Shown here: in pieces, positions 1 through 7,365 of the stretch
Numbering within the stretch: the stretch's first letter is position 1
How the letters are laid out: every line of letters starts with the position of its first letter
Source: Gilvimarinus algae
GTDB lineage: Bacteria > Pseudomonadota > Gammaproteobacteria > Pseudomonadales > Cellvibrionaceae
Direction: 5' to 3'
DNA: 64,000 nucleotides
Assembly: GCF_030518215.1 (NCBI RefSeq)
Contig: NZ_JAULRT010000035.1
Span: 124,001 to 188,000, forward strand
The notes under the pieces: model-generated
The model's database searches: none
The model's input: only the letters and a program-made list of their open reading frames with translations
Told to the model about the DNA's origin: nothing
Program-made: the position numbers and the translations under genes

Positions 1-639
1 GTGAGCATCACTTTCCCCGGTGGTGAAACACTGCGAAGCGACGACCCAGAGGCCAGCGAGCGGGTCTCGCAACTGGTCGGTCACAACAGCCTATTGCAAG
101 CGCGCAGGCCGGCCAGCGACAAAGACTTCTACCGCCGCTTTAAAAAAGACAATCACACCTGGCTGGAAGAGCTCAAAGCCACCTTTGAGCGCGAGCCAGG
201 CGAACCCTTACCCGATCTCGACAACTTGCCAAAAGACATGCAGGAGTACGTGTCAGTGGTGGGCAGCTTCTTTCTCGTCTCGCCGCTGCACATTCTCACC
301 ACCGCCAGCCTCGCCCAGATGAAAGCGCTCAATCCCGGCAGTGACTGGCACCTGGAGCGCTTTCGCCCCAACATCGTCATCGATACCGATCCCGCCATCC
401 AGGGCTTAGCCGAACAACACTGGCTCGACCACAAGATTCAAATTGGCAAAATCACCATCGACTGCAATGCCACCGCCCGGCGCTGCGGCGCCGTCATCCG
501 CGAGCAAGGCGCCTTACCGCAGGATAAAAGCATTCTGCGCAACATCGTTCGCGAAGCCGACCAGAATTTGGGAATTTATGGAAATGCTCCAAAAGGTGGG
601 GAAATCAAGGTAGGAGATGATGTGCTCTTGTTATCCTAA
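1..639 (+). CDS. MOSC domain protein, C-terminal part (cut by window edge)
   Basis: The frame is open from the first base, so this is most likely the 3' part of a longer gene; the GTG at base 1 is not necessarily a real start. The C-terminal half resembles the MOSC fold of molybdenum-cofactor sulfurase-like proteins: an RFRPNIVI segment near residues 120-127 is followed by a KIQIG strand and a cysteine-containing CNATARRCGAV stretch. The family normally has an N-terminal beta-barrel domain before MOSC; residues 1-110 would be its end or a linker. The protein probably handles sulfur or Mo-type ligands, but the substrate cannot be told. It converges on the FKBP gene. Confidence 0.7.
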   Translation: MSITFPGGETLRSDDPEASERVSQLVGHNSLLQARRPASDKDFYRRFKKDNHTWLEELKATFEREPGEPLPDLDNLPKDMQEYVSVVGSFFLVSPLHILTTASLAQMKALNPGSDWHLERFRPNIVIDTDPAIQGLAEQHWLDHKIQIGKITIDCNATARRCGAVIREQGALPQDKSILRNIVREADQNLGIYGNAPKGGEIKVGDDVLLLS

Positions 640-717
640 CCCACACAAGAGCTCGCCGATAGCTTTGCTCATCGCAAACGAAGCACAAAACCGTATTGCG
701 GACTTCATAGCAAACTT

Positions 718-1143
718 TTAAAACACCACCTTCAACAACCGCAGATCAAAAATCAGCACCGCATTGGGGCCGATTTTATTCCCCACGCCCTTTTTGCCCC
801 AGGCCAGCTCGGGCGGGACGACGAACTCGTAGCGGGCGCCCTCTTGCATCAGCTGCAGGCCCTCGCGGATGCCGGGGATGGCTTCTTTCATGGTGAATTC
901 GTCGGGCATGCCTTCTTTGTAGGTGTCGCCGATGATCTTACCGCCCACCAGCTGGATGCGCTGATTGACTTCAACGCTGTCGGCCTCGGTGGGGGTCAGG
1001 CCGCTGCCAGGCTCAATGACCCGATAGAGCAGGCCGCTGGCGGTTTGCTCTACGCCGTCTTTCTGGCGGTATTTGTCCATATAGTCCTCGCTGGCCTTGC
1101 GGTTCTGGCCGGAGGAGCCTTTATTGAGTTTGCTTTTTGCCAT
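718..1143 (-). CDS. FKBP-type peptidyl-prolyl cis-trans isomerase
   Basis: A 141-residue protein with one FKBP domain at about residues 50-141, showing the PGIREGLQLMQEGARYEFVVPPELAWG block and the closing VLIFDLRLLKV strand. No signal peptide is visible; the basic, polar N-terminus (MAKSKLNKGSSGQ) suggests a cytoplasmic enzyme, unlike periplasmic FkpA-type members. It should catalyse proline isomerisation during folding. Several core FKBP active-site aromatic residues are hard to assign by eye, so activity is inferred from family. It lies downstream of the DUF488 gene on the same strand. Confidence 0.85.
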   Translation of the reverse strand: MAKSKLNKGSSGQNRKASEDYMDKYRQKDGVEQTASGLLYRVIEPGSGLTPTEADSVEVNQRIQLVGGKIIGDTYKEGMPDEFTMKEAIPGIREGLQLMQEGARYEFVVPPELAWGKKGVGNKIGPNAVLIFDLRLLKVVF

Positions 1144-1183
1144 AACGGTTTTTCAGATGAAAAGCCGTTAGTTTACCACGCAC

Positions 1184-1603
1184 TTATCGTTGGTTTTGAT
1201 AGCACACGGGTGAGGCGACATCCTCGCAGTCTGCGCTGTCTTCGGCTTCCAGGGCGTCCAGCAGCGCGCGGCGCAGTATGGACAGGTGGGAGTTCTCTGG
1301 CTCGCGGCTGGCGGTGAGCAGGGTCAGGCGCCCGGCGCGGGCGGCGCGCATGAGCGGCAGCAGCGTTTGCGGCGCTTCGTCCAGCTGGTGGCGGTAGGCG
1401 TGGGCAAAGGCGTCCACGGTCAGCTCATCGCGGTGCCAGCACTGACGCAGGCCGGACGAGGGCGAAGCGTCTTTGTACCAGTCGTGAAGCGTGAGGTCTT
1501 CACGGCGCTGGCCGCGAGGCCAGAGCCGGTCCACCAGAATGCGGGTGCCGTCCGATGGATCGGCTTTTTGGTAAATACGTTTCAGGCAAATCTCATAGCT
1601 CAT
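1184..1603 (-). CDS. DUF488 family protein (YeaO-like)
   Basis: A 139-residue protein that begins with the family hallmark: a CLKRIYQ strand, then DGTRILVDRLWPRGQRREDL and a central tryptophan-rich WYKDASPSSGLRQCW block. Proteins of this family (E. coli YeaO type) are single-domain, about 115-140 residues long, and of unknown biochemical role. The C-terminal 20 residues after LRRALLDALEAED look like a non-conserved tail. It sits 24 bp downstream of the sodium:solute symporter gene on the same strand and could be the last gene of that transcript, with no obvious functional link. Confidence 0.85.
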   Translation of the reverse strand: MSYEICLKRIYQKADPSDGTRILVDRLWPRGQRREDLTLHDWYKDASPSSGLRQCWHRDELTVDAFAHAYRHQLDEAPQTLLPLMRAARAGRLTLLTASREPENSHLSILRRALLDALEAEDSADCEDVASPVCYQNQR

Positions 1604-1626
1604 GCCTTGAGCTTAACGGAACACAC

Positions 1627-3078
1627 TTACAATTCAATACCCTCCATCGCGTGGCGCTCGTCATCCAACACTTTTAGCGCCTGCTCGGGGGTAAGCTTGC
1701 TGGGCGCCGTCAGTAGCGATACGGCCACACCGGCCACCAGCGCCGAGAGCACGGCGGGGATCACCGGGTTGCCCCAGAAGTCCTTGTAGAAATTGACCAC
1801 AACCAGCGAGGCTGCCGAAGCCGCCAGCAGCGACGCGATGGCTCCCGGGGCGTTGTAGCGCGGCCAGAAACGTCCGAGCAGGCCGCAGACAAACATGCCC
1901 GCCATCACGGTGGAGATCATGGTGGTGATGTAACCAATGATGTCGTTGGACAGCAGCGCAAACGCCAGAGCAATGGCGATAACCAACACCAGCGACAGGC
2001 GTGAGTAGTGAATCACCCGCTCGCGTGCAGGCATGCGCCCGGTCACCAGCACGAAAATATCCCTAAGCAGCACGGCCACACCGGCAATGGCATCAGAGCT
2101 GGCGCTGGACATGGTGGCCGACAGGCCGGCGATCAAGACCACGACACCAATAGCCAGCGGCAGCACTTCAACGGCCAGGAACGGGAAGGCAAAATTGCGG
2201 TTGTCCAGCTCCGGGTTGAGCGCATAGGCGCCCATACCGATAATGGCCGGCACGCAGGAAAACAGCAGGTAGAGGGAGCCGGAAATGTAAAACGATTTGC
2301 GCACCGCGCTGACATTGTGTGAGGAATAAATCCGCTGACGGAACGAGGGCGTTGCCAGCACACCGACGGCGATAACCATGGCCAAAGACAGCGCGTGCAA
2401 ACCGCCAATGGATTCAATGGCCAGCAAGGACACATTCTCGGCCGGCTGCGCCGCCATTAGCTGGCTCCAGCCCCCGGCCGCATCCACTGCCAACACGGCC
2501 ATAAGAATAAAACCGACAAACAAAATAATCGCCTGCAGGGTGTCCGTCCAGACCACGGCGTTGTAACCGCCAATCACCACGTAGATAGCAAAACTGATGG
2601 CGATAATCACTTTCGCCAACTGTAAATCGATGTCGGCAATCCAGGCGAGGTACAAGCCACCCCCGAGAATGTGCGCACCCAACCAGCCGATACTGGCAAT
2701 AAAAATCAGCAGCGCGACGATGTTTTTAACCCAGCGGCTGGCGCCCACGTAGTAGGACAACTCTTCGCTCATGGTCATAAATTCCAGTTTGCGCACCGGC
2801 GCAAACCACCAGCCCAGCAAGAGTATGCCAATAGCGCCGCCCACACCGTAGAGCATGCCGCCCCAGCCGTTGGCGTAGCCGAAACCCACCGCCCCCATGG
2901 AAGAGCCCGTACCCACCATGGTGGCCACGGTTGTGCCTATGGTTAAAAACACCGGCAGGCCGCGCCCGGCCAGCAAAAAGTCTTCACCGCTTTTGTTGCC
3001 GCGGGAGACGTACCAACTCAGTACGATAAGAAACAGAATGTACAGGCCGAGAGCGGTGAGAAAAACAGATGCGTTCAT
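1627..3078 (-). CDS. Sodium:solute symporter (SSS family)
   Basis: A 483-residue polytopic inner-membrane protein with about 13 hydrophobic segments, the usual size and topology of the SSS family (PutP/SGLT type). The early RGLPVFLTIGTTVATMVGTGSSMGAVGFGY region and the GLSATMSSASSDAIAG segment near residues 315-330 match the sodium and substrate-binding helices of the family. It probably imports an amino acid, acyl-amino acid or sugar derivative with Na+. It is downstream of the D-aminoacylase and RidA genes but separated from RidA by a strong terminator-like hairpin, so its dose may be lower or set by an own promoter. Confidence 0.9.
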   Translation of the reverse strand: MNASVFLTALGLYILFLIVLSWYVSRGNKSGEDFLLAGRGLPVFLTIGTTVATMVGTGSSMGAVGFGYANGWGGMLYGVGGAIGILLLGWWFAPVRKLEFMTMSEELSYYVGASRWVKNIVALLIFIASIGWLGAHILGGGLYLAWIADIDLQLAKVIIAISFAIYVVIGGYNAVVWTDTLQAIILFVGFILMAVLAVDAAGGWSQLMAAQPAENVSLLAIESIGGLHALSLAMVIAVGVLATPSFRQRIYSSHNVSAVRKSFYISGSLYLLFSCVPAIIGMGAYALNPELDNRNFAFPFLAVEVLPLAIGVVVLIAGLSATMSSASSDAIAGVAVLLRDIFVLVTGRMPARERVIHYSRLSLVLVIAIALAFALLSNDIIGYITTMISTVMAGMFVCGLLGRFWPRYNAPGAIASLLAASAASLVVVNFYKDFWGNPVIPAVLSALVAGVAVSLLTAPSKLTPEQALKVLDDERHAMEGIEL

Positions 3079-3097
3079 AAAGCAATTCTATTGTTAT

Positions 3098-3121
3098 AAA
3101 AAAACGCCGCCCGAAGGCGGC
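3098..3121 (-). terminator. Rho-independent terminator or attenuator between ridA-like gene and symporter
   Basis: Read on the minus strand, a 6-bp GCCGCC/GGCGGC stem with a stable TTCG tetraloop is followed directly by seven T residues. It lies after the RidA stop codon and before the symporter start, so it would end most transcripts from the rpiR side and let only read-through reach the symporter. Confidence 0.85.
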
Positions 3122-3135
3122 AAGACAAACGGGAT

Positions 3136-3525
3136 TTATTCCGGCTTTTTGTAACAGACCACGCCGACTTCCACTTTGCAATCCACCACCAGGTCGCATA
3201 CCGAGCAGATACGCGCCGGCGGGTGGGCGCCGAAGTTTTCTTTAAACACTTTATTAAACGACTGAAAGTAACGCGCATCGGTGAGGATCACGGTCAGGTG
3301 CACGATGTGCTCTTTGTCGTAGCCGGCGTTGCGCATGATTTTCAGGCAGTTATCAATCGCCAGTTGCGATTGCTCGACCACCGAACCCTCGACCACTTCG
3401 CCATCGAGCATGGGGGTTTGGCCCGAGACATACAACCAACCAGCCGCTTCGGCCGCCAGCGAAAAGGGCAGGTGCTGCCCGCCGGTACCCACACTGCCCT
3501 CAGCGCCATAACGTGTAATACTCAC
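3136..3525 (-). CDS. RidA/YjgF/YER057c family protein
   Basis: A 129-residue protein of the RidA fold. Visible family features are GGQHLPFSLAAEAAGWLYVSGQTPM near the N-terminus, the conserved DARYFQSFNKVFKENFG helix and the ARICSVCDLVVDCKVEVG C-terminus, with the arginine that binds the substrate carboxylate in PPARICSV. Classical RidA hydrolyses reactive enamine/imine intermediates made by PLP-dependent dehydratases. This fits the PLP-dependent D-amino-acid enzyme encoded across the divergent promoter. It is a paralogue of the housekeeping ridA at 28920. The gene is 33 bp downstream of the D-aminoacylase gene, as part of the same operon. Confidence 0.9.
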   Translation of the reverse strand: MSITRYGAEGSVGTGGQHLPFSLAAEAAGWLYVSGQTPMLDGEVVEGSVVEQSQLAIDNCLKIMRNAGYDKEHIVHLTVILTDARYFQSFNKVFKENFGAHPPARICSVCDLVVDCKVEVGVVCYKKPE

Positions 3526-3558
3526 AATAACTCCTCCGATAGATAATTTTCGCCAGGC

Positions 3559-4989
3559 TCACTGGCGATACAAAAATTGTCCCGAGCGGCCAGTCACGTG
3601 AGTGCCGGGCTCGTAACTCAGTACGCCATTGACCCACACCTTTTCAACGCCCTTGGCAGCCTGCTTGGGGTTGGTGTAGTCGGCAGTGTCTTTAATGGTT
3701 TGAAAGTCAAACAACACGAGGTCAGCGCAGTAGCCGGGCTTGATCAGGCCGCGCTCGGCGAGGCGAAACTCGCTGGCCGACAGCCCTGTCATTTTGTGCA
3801 CCGCCTGCGGCAAATCCAGCGCGCCCAGGTCGCGACAATAGTGCCCCAGCACCCGAGGGAAGGCGCCCCACAATCTCGGGTGCGGGTGCGGGTCGTTGGG
3901 CAAGCCATCGGAGCCAATCATGGATCGGGGGTAGCTCACGATATTGGTCACGTCTTGTTCGTCCATACAGTAATAGACGGCGCCGGCAGGCAACAGGCGT
4001 TTGGCTGCAGAGATCAGATCGGTATCCCAGTCGGCGGCGATAGCTTTGAGGTAGCGGCCGGCCTGATCGGGACTGCCCTGGGACCAGGTGATAAAAATCT
4101 CCGTTTCGTCGGTCACCTGTGCCAAATCCAGGGTGCTGGAACTGGCCGCGTAGGGGTAGCAGTCGCAAGCGACTTTTTGTGCGGCGTTGGCCTGTTCAAT
4201 GTGGGTCAACAGTTCACCACTGCGGCCCCAATTGCCTTTGCCCGCACACTTGAGGTGAGAGATCACCAAAGGCACCTTGCCACTGCGGGCGGTTAAAAAA
4301 GCCTCGTTCATAGCCTCAAGCACCGCGTCAAACTCGGTGCGCAAGTGCGTGGTGTAGATCGCACCTTCGCGCCCGAGCTCTTTCACCAGCGCCATGACTT
4401 CTTCGGTACTGGAGCACTTGGCACTGCCGTAAGCGAGGCCCGAGCTCATACCCAGGGCGCCATCGCTGAGCGCGCCGCGTACATCCGCCATCATGGCTTC
4501 CAGCTCTGTGGCGGTGGCGGTGCGCTGCAGGTCATCCATATGGTTGTTGCGGATAGCGGTGTGTCCCACCAGTGCGCCCACATTCACACTTGGCTGTGCC
4601 TCAATGACTGCCTGGGCGTAGAGCGAGAAGCGCGGATAAGTGAAGGCCGTGCGGTTGCCAAGCAAATTAAGGGGGTCTGGCGGGTCGCCGGCCAAGGTGA
4701 CCGGGCTGGCGCTGATGCCACAATTACCGACGATCACGGTGGTCACACCCTGGCTGATTTTAGCCAGCATGTCCGGGTCCTGAATGACGTTAAGGTCATC
4801 GTGGGTATGGACGTCGATAAAACCGGGGGAGAGGCAGAGGCCATCGCCATCCACATGGTGGCGCGCCTCAGCATCAATGAAATTGGCGACCTCGGCAATC
4901 TTGCCGTCAGCGATGGCCAGGTCCGCGACATAGGGCGCGGCGCCACTGCCGTCTATCACCAGCGCTTTGCGTATCAGGGTATCGAACAA
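3559..4989 (-). CDS. N-acyl-D-amino-acid deacylase (D-aminoacylase)
   Basis: A 476-residue amidohydrolase-superfamily enzyme. The metal-binding HxH is visible in GFIDVHTHDDLN (about residues 57-68), the conserved cysteine in TTVIVGNCGIS, and further histidines in VGHTAIR, TTHLRTE and LVISHLKCAGK. The C-terminal RGLIKPGYCADLVLFD strand is typical of D-aminoacylase and dihydroorotase-like members. The enzyme should release free D-amino acids from N-acyl-D-amino acids. Its neighbours (RidA, symporter, RpiR regulator, PLP enzyme) make a coherent D-amino-acid catabolic unit. No signal peptide is seen, so the substrate is probably imported first. Confidence 0.92.
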   Translation of the reverse strand: MFDTLIRKALVIDGSGAAPYVADLAIADGKIAEVANFIDAEARHHVDGDGLCLSPGFIDVHTHDDLNVIQDPDMLAKISQGVTTVIVGNCGISASPVTLAGDPPDPLNLLGNRTAFTYPRFSLYAQAVIEAQPSVNVGALVGHTAIRNNHMDDLQRTATATELEAMMADVRGALSDGALGMSSGLAYGSAKCSSTEEVMALVKELGREGAIYTTHLRTEFDAVLEAMNEAFLTARSGKVPLVISHLKCAGKGNWGRSGELLTHIEQANAAQKVACDCYPYAASSSTLDLAQVTDETEIFITWSQGSPDQAGRYLKAIAADWDTDLISAAKRLLPAGAVYYCMDEQDVTNIVSYPRSMIGSDGLPNDPHPHPRLWGAFPRVLGHYCRDLGALDLPQAVHKMTGLSASEFRLAERGLIKPGYCADLVLFDFQTIKDTADYTNPKQAAKGVEKVWVNGVLSYEPGTHVTGRSGQFLYRQ

Positions 4990-5067
4990 CTTAAACCTCT
5001 TTACGGTTGCCAGCGGCGAACCAGTAAACCCTGAAAAGCAAAACCTGTGGGGCGACCAGGCCCCGGA

Positions 5068-5934
5068 CTAATCGCCCAGTGGCAGCCGATCCGCACCCTG
5101 CTTGTGATTGTCCAGAGTGTGCTTGATCCGCCGGAGTGTTTCCCGGCTTTTACGTTTGTGTCTTACAGCAAGCTCCATCACCAGTACATCGATCGCCGCC
5201 ATCATGACGTAGCGCGAAGCGCTGGGTTTGAAGATGTAATCTGTCTCTATCGGCTCCATGGGAACCAGATAATCCGCCTCGCCCGCCAGTGGCGAGCCCT
5301 GGGGCGTAATGGCCACCACCAGCGCACCGTACTCCCGGGCGATTTCCGCCGCCTCCTGCACATCGGGGCTGTACCCCCCGGCCGACAGGCAGATCACCAC
5401 GTCGTTGGCGTCTATGGCTGCGGCCGCCATGCGCATGAGCATGGGGTCCGAGTAGGCGGTAGCGGTAAAGCCCAGGCGAAAGAGCCGGTACTGACACTCC
5501 TGCGCCAAGACGGTGGAACCGCCGCCCACCCCAAAAATAATGATTTGCCTGGCCTCAGCCAGGGCGTCCACCGCCGGCTCGATGACCTCGTCGGTCACCA
5601 GCCTGGCGTTGTGGTCCAGTGCGGCCTTGACCGTTTCATAGACCGCGTGCAAACCGGCGGGCTCAGCCGGCACATCGGCGTAAAAGCGCTGCCCCACCGC
5701 CAGCGACTGCGCCAGGCGCAGCTTTAAATCCCTGACGTTTTTACAATCCACCGCCCGGGCAAAGCGGGTAATGGTGGCTTCACTTACCTCGGCGCGCAGC
5801 GCCAGTTCGCTGATACTGGCCTCCGAGGCAAAGGAAATATCCTCCAGAATCACTCTGGCAATTTTCTGCTCAGCATCGCGCAACTGGCCAAATAGGGCGT
5901 TAATGCGCGAGACAATATCCGGTTCGTGAGTCAC
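5068..5934 (-). CDS. MurR/RpiR family transcriptional regulator
   Basis: The N-terminal RpiR-type HTH spans about residues 10-75 (LALRAEVSEATITRFARAV recognition region) and a SIS sugar-isomerase-like sensor domain covers about residues 115-245 (IIFGVGGGSTVLAQ and ICLSAGGYSP). I prefer the GTG start at 5934 because an AAGGAG ribosome-binding site lies 7 bases before it; an in-frame ATG exists at 5952 but has no such site. Family members sense phosphorylated sugars. Here the genes around it point to N-acyl-D-amino-acid or amino-sugar catabolism. It is the first gene of the minus-strand operon and is divergent from the PLP-enzyme operon. Confidence 0.9.
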   Translation of the reverse strand: MTHEPDIVSRINALFGQLRDAEQKIARVILEDISFASEASISELALRAEVSEATITRFARAVDCKNVRDLKLRLAQSLAVGQRFYADVPAEPAGLHAVYETVKAALDHNARLVTDEVIEPAVDALAEARQIIIFGVGGGSTVLAQECQYRLFRLGFTATAYSDPMLMRMAAAAIDANDVVICLSAGGYSPDVQEAAEIAREYGALVVAITPQGSPLAGEADYLVPMEPIETDYIFKPSASRYVMMAAIDVLVMELAVRHKRKSRETLRRIKHTLDNHKQGADRLPLGD

Positions 5935-6001
5935 AGCCTGGCTCCTTTTCATCTCATCGTGGCAGCCCGGGCTGAGTCAGCCAGGGAATTATAATTCATT
6001 T

Positions 6002-6016
6002 TGTTATATACTAACA
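6002..6016. promoter_or_regulatory. Candidate RpiR-type operator, TGTTA-N5-TAACA
   Basis: Perfect 5-bp inverted arms with a 5-bp spacer lie just upstream of the -35 hexamer of the plus-strand promoter. The geometry resembles published RpiR/HexR sites (TGTAAT-like arms, 5-bp spacer). A second perfect palindrome, GAATTATAATTC, lies at 5986-5997. Assignment to the neighbouring regulator is inference. Confidence 0.45.
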
Positions 6017-6020
6017 GTTA

Positions 6021-6050
6021 TTGACCAATGAAAACGTTATTTTCTATCAT
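6021..6050 (+). promoter_or_regulatory. Sigma-70 promoter of the D-amino-acid/GH20 operon with LacI-like half-operator inside
   Basis: TTGACC (6021-6026) and TATCAT (6045-6050) are separated by 18 bp. Bases 6030-6041 (GAAAACGTTATT) match 10 of 12 positions of the palindrome GAAAACGTTTTC found in front of GH97 and the TonB receptor. A LacI-type repressor bound here would block RNA polymerase directly. The promoter also argues that the gene starts at 6103 and not at the ATG at 6028. Confidence 0.65.
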
Positions 6051-6102
6051 GTCGCTTGTGTCTGACCGGGCACAAAAACCCCTTTTTACGCCCAGGTGTA
6101 GC

Positions 6103-7341
6103 ATGAATCAAAAGATCACACTGCCATCGGTAACCGCCACCAAGGGAGCGGGTGACACAGCGGGCAAAGGCCTGAGTTTACTGCACGAATCCGTCAGCCT
6201 GCCAGCGGCGGTTGTCTACCGCTCGCGGCTCGACAACAATCTGAGCTGGATGCAGAGCTTTGCCGACAGCCAGGGGGTCAAACTCGCCCCCCACGGCAAA
6301 ACCACCATGACCCCGCGGTTTTTTCAGCTGCAGCGCGAGGCTGGCGCTTGGGCCCAAACCCTGGCCAGTGCCCCCCAGGCCGTTGCGGCCGCCGAGGCCG
6401 GTATCGGCCGTATAATTATGGCCAACCAGCTGGTGGGCAAGCGCAATATGGCGCTGGTCAGCGGGCTCAAGGCCGAGTGGGGCACAGAGTTCCACTGCCT
6501 TGTGGACTCGGCCGAGAACATTCGCGCACTGGGGGACTACTTCGCAGCGGCCGGCCAAACCCTCAACCTGTTGATTGAAATCGGCGTGCCGGGGGGGCGC
6601 TGCGGCTGTCGCAGTGACGCCGAGGCCGAGGCGCTGTGCGCTATTATCGCCGAATACGACTCGCTGCGGCTCACCGGTATTGAAACCTACGAAGGGGTAA
6701 TTGGCGGCCCCGAGGCGCCGGCCAAGATCCGTCGTCATCTGGAACAGGTACGCGATCTCACCCTCAAGCTCCATGCCCAGGGCCGCTTTGGCGGGCAGCG
6801 GGCCATTCTCACCGGCGCCGGCTCTGCTTGGTACGATCTGGTCGCCGAGGTGTTCGGCGGCGCCGACCAGAGCAAGGTCATCCCGGTGATCCGGCCGGGC
6901 TGCTACCTGATTCACGACAAAGGTATTTACCTGGAGGCTCAGCAGCAGGTGCGCGAGCGCCTCGGCGACAGCTGCGCCGTGCAGGGGGATTTACAATCCT
7001 CGCTGGAGGTTTGGGCCTATGTGCAGTCTATGCCCGAGCCTGGCCTCGCGATTTTAACGCTGGGCAAGCGCGATTGCGCCTTCGATGCCGGCCTGCCGCA
7101 ACCGGCGCTGCACTTCCGCCCGGGCTCTGCCCGCCCGGTAAAGGCCCCAGCCGGGTGGGAGGTCTTTCACATCATGGATCAGCACAGTGCCATGCGCTTG
7201 CCTGAAGACGCCGATGTGAAGGTCGGCGATATGATTGCCCTGTCCACCTCACACCCGTGTCTGACCTTTGATAAGTGGCGGGAAATACACCTAATCGACG
7301 ACGATTACACCATAATCGAGCAAGTTAACACCTGCTTTTAA
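6103..7341 (+). CDS. PLP-dependent D-amino-acid aldolase/deaminase (DSD1-like, fold type III)
   Basis: A 412-residue protein with the alanine-racemase-like N-terminal barrel; the PLP lysine is expected in the KLAPHGKTTMTP motif, followed by the conserved YEGVIGG and GGRCGCR segments. The C-terminal D-serine-dehydratase-like domain shows MDQHSAMR and the ALSTSHPCLTFDKW motif, whose His and Cys bind zinc in the family. Related enzymes deaminate D-serine or cleave D-threonine. The start at 6103 follows an AGGTG site and lies about 50 bp after the promoter; the longer frame from 6028 would begin inside the promoter. It pairs logically with the divergent D-aminoacylase and RidA. Confidence 0.88.
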   Translation: MNQKITLPSVTATKGAGDTAGKGLSLLHESVSLPAAVVYRSRLDNNLSWMQSFADSQGVKLAPHGKTTMTPRFFQLQREAGAWAQTLASAPQAVAAAEAGIGRIIMANQLVGKRNMALVSGLKAEWGTEFHCLVDSAENIRALGDYFAAAGQTLNLLIEIGVPGGRCGCRSDAEAEALCAIIAEYDSLRLTGIETYEGVIGGPEAPAKIRRHLEQVRDLTLKLHAQGRFGGQRAILTGAGSAWYDLVAEVFGGADQSKVIPVIRPGCYLIHDKGIYLEAQQQVRERLGDSCAVQGDLQSSLEVWAYVQSMPEPGLAILTLGKRDCAFDAGLPQPALHFRPGSARPVKAPAGWEVFHIMDQHSAMRLPEDADVKVGDMIALSTSHPCLTFDKWREIHLIDDDYTIIEQVNTCF

Positions 7342-7365
7342 CTCCACAACTGGCTGTCGCTGTAT

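Noticed and set aside
3577-4296. Plus-strand frame of 239 codons opposite the D-aminoacylase
   Set aside because: Antisense shadow of a well-matched amidohydrolase; no independent homology signs.
6028-6102. Upstream ATG extending the PLP enzyme by 25 residues
   Set aside because: It lies inside the -35/-10 region and on the operator-like sequence; the start at 6103 has a ribosome-binding site.
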